Below are positions 12,541-15,213 of a stretch of DNA of 15,213 nt, in pieces; position 1 is the stretch's first letter; every line of letters starts with the position of its first letter. Made by a program: the position numbers and the translations under genes. Origin of the DNA: Bacteroidales bacterium (GTDB lineage Bacteria; Bacteroidota; Bacteroidia; Bacteroidales; JAADGE01); contig JAOZQB010000024.1 of NCBI GenBank assembly GCA_029932445.1, positions 5,291 through 20,503 on the forward strand, read 5' to 3'. A model generated the notes under the pieces. The model was not told where the DNA came from. It worked only from the letters and a program-made list of their open reading frames with translations, and ran no database searches.

Positions 12541-13932
12541 ATGACTTTAAGAAAGCGCATATTAAGTATTTTATTTTGGTCAGTTGTTTCAGCTGCCTTT
12601 ATAGGTCCCGGAACAGTTACTACGGCAACCAAAGCAGGTGTATATTACAATTTTCAACTCCTGTGGGCTTTGGTCTTTTCTACATTTGCAACTTTACTTT
12701 TGCAAGAAGCCAGTGCAAGATTAACTATTCGAAGCCAAATGAATTTGGGCGAAGCAATTTCAAAGAAATTTGAAAACAAATCCGGCAGAACACTTATATT
12801 ATTTATTATCATTATTGCCATCGTCTTAGGATGTGCTGCTTATGAAGCCGGGAATATTTTAGGTTCTGTTGCAGGTCTGGTATTAATTTTTGATATACCT
12901 TATTATTATTTTGTTGCCGGAATCGGCTTGCTTGCAACTTTAGTTTTTGCATTAAATTCTGTTCATACCATTGCAAAAGTAATGGGATTTGTTGTTTTTC
13001 TAATGGGCATCTCATTTTTCTTCACTTCGGTTTCTTTACATCCTGATTGGGGAGAAGTTTTAAAAGGCAGCGTTGTCCCGATTATTCCGGAAGGAACAGG
13101 TTCAACACTTTTAGTTCTTGGTTTGGTAGGAACAACCGTTATTCCCTATGATTTATTTTTAGGTTCGGGTGCATTAGATAAAAAACAGACTATCAATGAA
13201 ATGCGCTTCGGTTTAGCTTTTGCCGTTATTCTCGGCGGAATAATTTCAATGTCGATAATGGGAGTCGGAAATGCTGTTACGGCAGATATGTCAGAACCCG
13301 AAAAAGCAAATTTTATTTCAAACCTTAATTTTAATAATGACGGCTATTCATTATTAAAAAATTTCTTACAACATAAAATCGGTACTTATGCCGTGTATAT
13401 TTTCGGTTTCGGAATGTTTGCAGCCGGATTTTCTTCGGCTGTTACTTCACCGCTTGCTTCAGCCATCACGGCAAGAAGTTTATTTTCTAATAAGCAAAAT
13501 GAAAAAAAATGGCATCCTAAAAAACTATATTTTAAACTGGTTATTGCCGGCGTTGTTATTACAGGTTTAACATTTGGATTTCTGAATATAAAACCAATTC
13601 CCGCCATTATCATTGCCCAAGCATTCAACGGTCTTATACTTCCGTTAATAGCTGTATTCTTAATTTCTGTTGTAAATGATCCGGATATTATCGGAGAAAA
13701 AAATCTCAACGGATTCCTTTCTAATATATTAATGAGTATTGTTTTATGGGTTACAATGATTCTTGGATTTACAAATATCTCAAAATCAGTTGCTAAAACA
13801 ATCGGATATAATTTAGAAGCAAATGATACAAACTTAATCATTCCGGTTATTATTGTTTCGTTTATTTTATCCTTTATTTTACTGTTTGTAGTTTATAAAA
13901 GACGCATTAAACTTGTAACGCAGCGACTTTAA
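12541..13932 (+). CDS. Nramp-family (SLC11-like) transporter with altered metal-site motifs
   Basis: A 463-residue inner-membrane protein with about eleven hydrophobic segments. The first segment aligns with Nramp TM1: IGPGTVTTATKAG (21-33) stands where IDPGN...QAG is expected, followed by the family-like QLLWALVF. TM6 reads GTTVIPYDLFLGSG (197-210) where canonical transporters have (M)PHNL. The Asp and Asn of DPGN are therefore Gly22 and Thr25, and the Met and His of MPH are Ile201 and Tyr203. These residues coordinate Mn2+ or Fe2+ in structurally studied Nramps. The fold is retained but the substrate is probably not a classical transition metal; Nramp-related magnesium transporters are precedent for changed selectivity. 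Its last 26 bases overlap the end of the leftward methyltransferase-like gene. No metal-responsive regulator is nearby. Confidence 0.88.
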   Translation: MTLRKRILSILFWSVVSAAFIGPGTVTTATKAGVYYNFQLLWALVFSTFATLLLQEASARLTIRSQMNLGEAISKKFENKSGRTLILFIIIIAIVLGCAAYEAGNILGSVAGLVLIFDIPYYYFVAGIGLLATLVFALNSVHTIAKVMGFVVFLMGISFFFTSVSLHPDWGEVLKGSVVPIIPEGTGSTLLVLGLVGTTVIPYDLFLGSGALDKKQTINEMRFGLAFAVILGGIISMSIMGVGNAVTADMSEPEKANFISNLNFNNDGYSLLKNFLQHKIGTYAVYIFGFGMFAAGFSSAVTSPLASAITARSLFSNKQNEKKWHPKKLYFKLVIAGVVITGLTFGFLNIKPIPAIIIAQAFNGLILPLIAVFLISVVNDPDIIGEKNLNGFLSNILMSIVLWVTMILGFTNISKSVAKTIGYNLEANDTNLIIPVIIVSFILSFILLFVVYKRRIKLVTQRL

Positions 13933-14674
13933 ATTTGACGCAATTTCTTGTATAATAATTTCCGGACAAATCAAAATCCCAAATCCATTCTTTTACTATT
14001 TTTTCTTTCGGTAATACAACAGACAATCGGTCTTGTTCAATCATAAGTTTTCCTTCAAAATTATATTCCAGTTCATAATAATCTGTCGTTAAAACTGATT
14101 TTCCTTTAGGAAGAATATCTAAATGCTTCTTTTCGATCATTTTTCGTATTAAAGACAGGTCAATTTCAGAAGCTAATTTATGCCTTTTAATATACTCAAC
14201 AGGGAAATAGGCTAATTGACTTAAAATATTAACGGAAACAACAAAATCCGGTTTAATCTTTTCTATAAATGAATTTTCTGTTTGTTCTTTTAAAAAATCA
14301 TATAAATTCTTGTTTATATTTTTATCTCTTTTATAATTGAATAAAGATTCTAAAAATCCGGAAACATCAATCGTTAACAGCTCAATATTAGTAAAACGTT
14401 TTATTTTATGTTCAATTTGTCTCGGATGAATGATATCTGCCAAAATTACTTTTGAAAATTTTTTTGACAACTCTTCAAAAGGGACATCTAAACACCAACC
14501 GCTGCCTATTATTAAACAAATACCTCCGTCTTTTCCTTTTGCACTTTTAAGAATAAAGCTTTTTGTATTATTCAAATGTTCAAACCAGTTTTTCTCTTCG
14601 TTTATAAACCTTGTCATGATTCCTGCATGATCAGCATTAAATCTAAATTTCCTTCGCAGTCTACTGATTTTCAT
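13907..14674 (-). CDS. Putative class I methyltransferase-like (Rossmann-fold) protein of unknown function
   Basis: A 255-residue protein that I do not recognise by name. Residues 51-62 (GICLIIGSGWCL) resemble the glycine-rich SAM-binding loop of class I methyltransferases. VILADI (76-81) would end the second strand with an acidic residue, IELLTIDV (97-104) the third, and PDFVVSVNILSQL (142-154) the fourth strand and its helix. The C-terminus (about 190-255) has further strands that could form a substrate lid. The N-terminus is basic. There is no signal peptide or membrane segment. Its ATG overlaps the TGA of the upstream coiled-coil gene (ATGA), so the two are likely translated together. Its 3' end overlaps the Nramp-like gene tail to tail. 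The target of any methylation is unknown, and catalysis itself is unproven. Confidence 0.75.
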   Translation of the reverse strand: MKISRLRRKFRFNADHAGIMTRFINEEKNWFEHLNNTKSFILKSAKGKDGGICLIIGSGWCLDVPFEELSKKFSKVILADIIHPRQIEHKIKRFTNIELLTIDVSGFLESLFNYKRDKNINKNLYDFLKEQTENSFIEKIKPDFVVSVNILSQLAYFPVEYIKRHKLASEIDLSLIRKMIEKKHLDILPKGKSVLTTDYYELEYNFEGKLMIEQDRLSVVLPKEKIVKEWIWDFDLSGNYYTRNCVKFKVAALQV

Positions 14675-15213
14675 CCTTCTTCCCTTTTATTTATCTCATC
14701 ATTTAATTTATTTATTTCTCTTCTCAAAATTTCGGTATCCGAAGTCTCAACATCCTCTTCAAACTCAGAACTTATTCTATGTAAATATTCCGTAACTTCT
14801 TTTTGAACAGAAAAATCTTCCTCAATTTCATTGATTTCATCTCGAATAATTTTCAAATGCTCTGATTCTTCGTATATAACATGCAAATCTTCATTATTTT
14901 CAAGAACAGTATTTAATTTTCTTTTATATATTTTTATAGCTTTTATATATTCTTCTTTATTTTTCAGCATTAATGTTTTATGAATTGTATTCTCAACTTT
15001 TTTCAGTAGTGTTTCATACTTTAATAATAAGGAATTTAAAAAATGTATTTTTGATTCACATAATTTGATTTGTTGGAAGTATTCATTTAATAAATTATCA
15101 GTTTTTGTCAGTACGGAAGGATCTATATTTTTATTTTCAGAATGTGATTTTATCTCTGATAAAAAAATTAATTCATCGTACCAATATTCGGAGGGTACAA
15201 AATAAATATCAGG
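14671..15213 (-). CDS. Partial coiled-coil-rich protein, N-terminus beyond the window
   Basis: The reading frame is open without a stop from the last base of the window to TGA at 14671-14673, giving 180 visible C-terminal residues. An in-frame ATG at 14970 could start a 99-residue protein, but the 81 codons upstream of it are uninterrupted and of the same charged, Leu/Ile/Asn-rich character, so the gene probably begins outside. The visible part starts with an aromatic segment (PDIYFVPSEYWYDEL) and continues as Glu/Lys/Leu-rich helices with heptad-like spacing, most clearly in the last 100 residues. No enzyme motif is seen. The stop overlaps the start of the methyltransferase-like gene by four bases, so the two products probably act together. 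I do not recognise the family; a structural or scaffold role is only a guess. Confidence 0.7.
   Translation of the reverse strand, partial: PDIYFVPSEYWYDELIFLSEIKSHSENKNIDPSVLTKTDNLLNEYFQQIKLCESKIHFLNSLLLKYETLLKKVENTIHKTLMLKNKEEYIKAIKIYKRKLNTVLENNEDLHVIYEESEHLKIIRDEINEIEEDFSVQKEVTEYLHRISSEFEEDVETSDTEILRREINKLNDEINKREEG

Noticed and set aside
13386..13841. 151-codon frame antisense to the Nramp-like gene
   Set aside because: It is the reverse-strand shadow of membrane-segment codons, with no promoter or ribosome site.
1..15213. Mobile element, CRISPR array, tRNA or rRNA
   Set aside because: No transposase or integrase, terminal repeats, regularly spaced repeats, cloverleaf or rRNA-like segment was found on reading through. 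Very diverged elements could still be missed without a search.

Overview
The window is AT-rich bacterial DNA that most likely comes from a member of the Bacteroidota. The strongest sequence evidence is promoter architecture. Four leftward promoters (upstream of the starts at 5178, 2407, 7741 and 9734) have TTG, exactly 20 bases, then TAnnTTTG, which is the Bacteroidota primary-sigma consensus. Most genes also lack a Shine-Dalgarno sequence, and the surface protein (TPR, PD40 repeats, OmpA C-terminus) is typical of this phylum. The ferredoxin-type proteins suggest an anaerobe or facultative anaerobe; that is inference. No rRNA, tRNA, CRISPR array or insertion sequence was recognised.

Region 1 (about 100-5290, all leftward) is an iron-sulfur / metallocofactor block. 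From its promoter it reads: a DUF5320-type Gly/Arg-rich protein, a hairpin, a six-cysteine zinc-ribbon-like protein, two MinD-type ATPases each with an inserted two-cluster ferredoxin, and a NifX/NifB-like cofactor-binding protein. After a fresh promoter comes a 634-residue protein combining a ferredoxin, a DUF1858-like domain, a DUF2249-like domain and a solute-binding-protein fold without a signal peptide. A small cupin follows. The first five genes match a neighbourhood known from many anaerobes whose exact function is not settled. The multidomain protein is the most unusual item here. The operon promoter carries three copies of TGCATTAT that look like an operator.

Region 2 (5354-9791, leftward) holds two separately promoted envelope genes: an exported TPR/PD40/OmpA protein closed by a strong terminator, and a membrane glycosyltransferase fused to what looks like a sugar-phosphate transferase stripped of its catalytic segment.

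Region 3 (9803-11948, leftward) is a compact housekeeping run: a LOG-family nucleotide hydrolase, recR and a PLP enzyme of the ACC deaminase / D-cysteine desulfhydrase family. Divergent from it, a gamma-glutamylcyclotransferase-like gene and an Nramp-family transporter with altered metal-site motifs run rightward (12002-13932). The transporter overlaps, tail to tail, a leftward pair at the right edge: a coiled-coil protein that runs off the window and a methyltransferase-like protein translated from an ATGA overlap.
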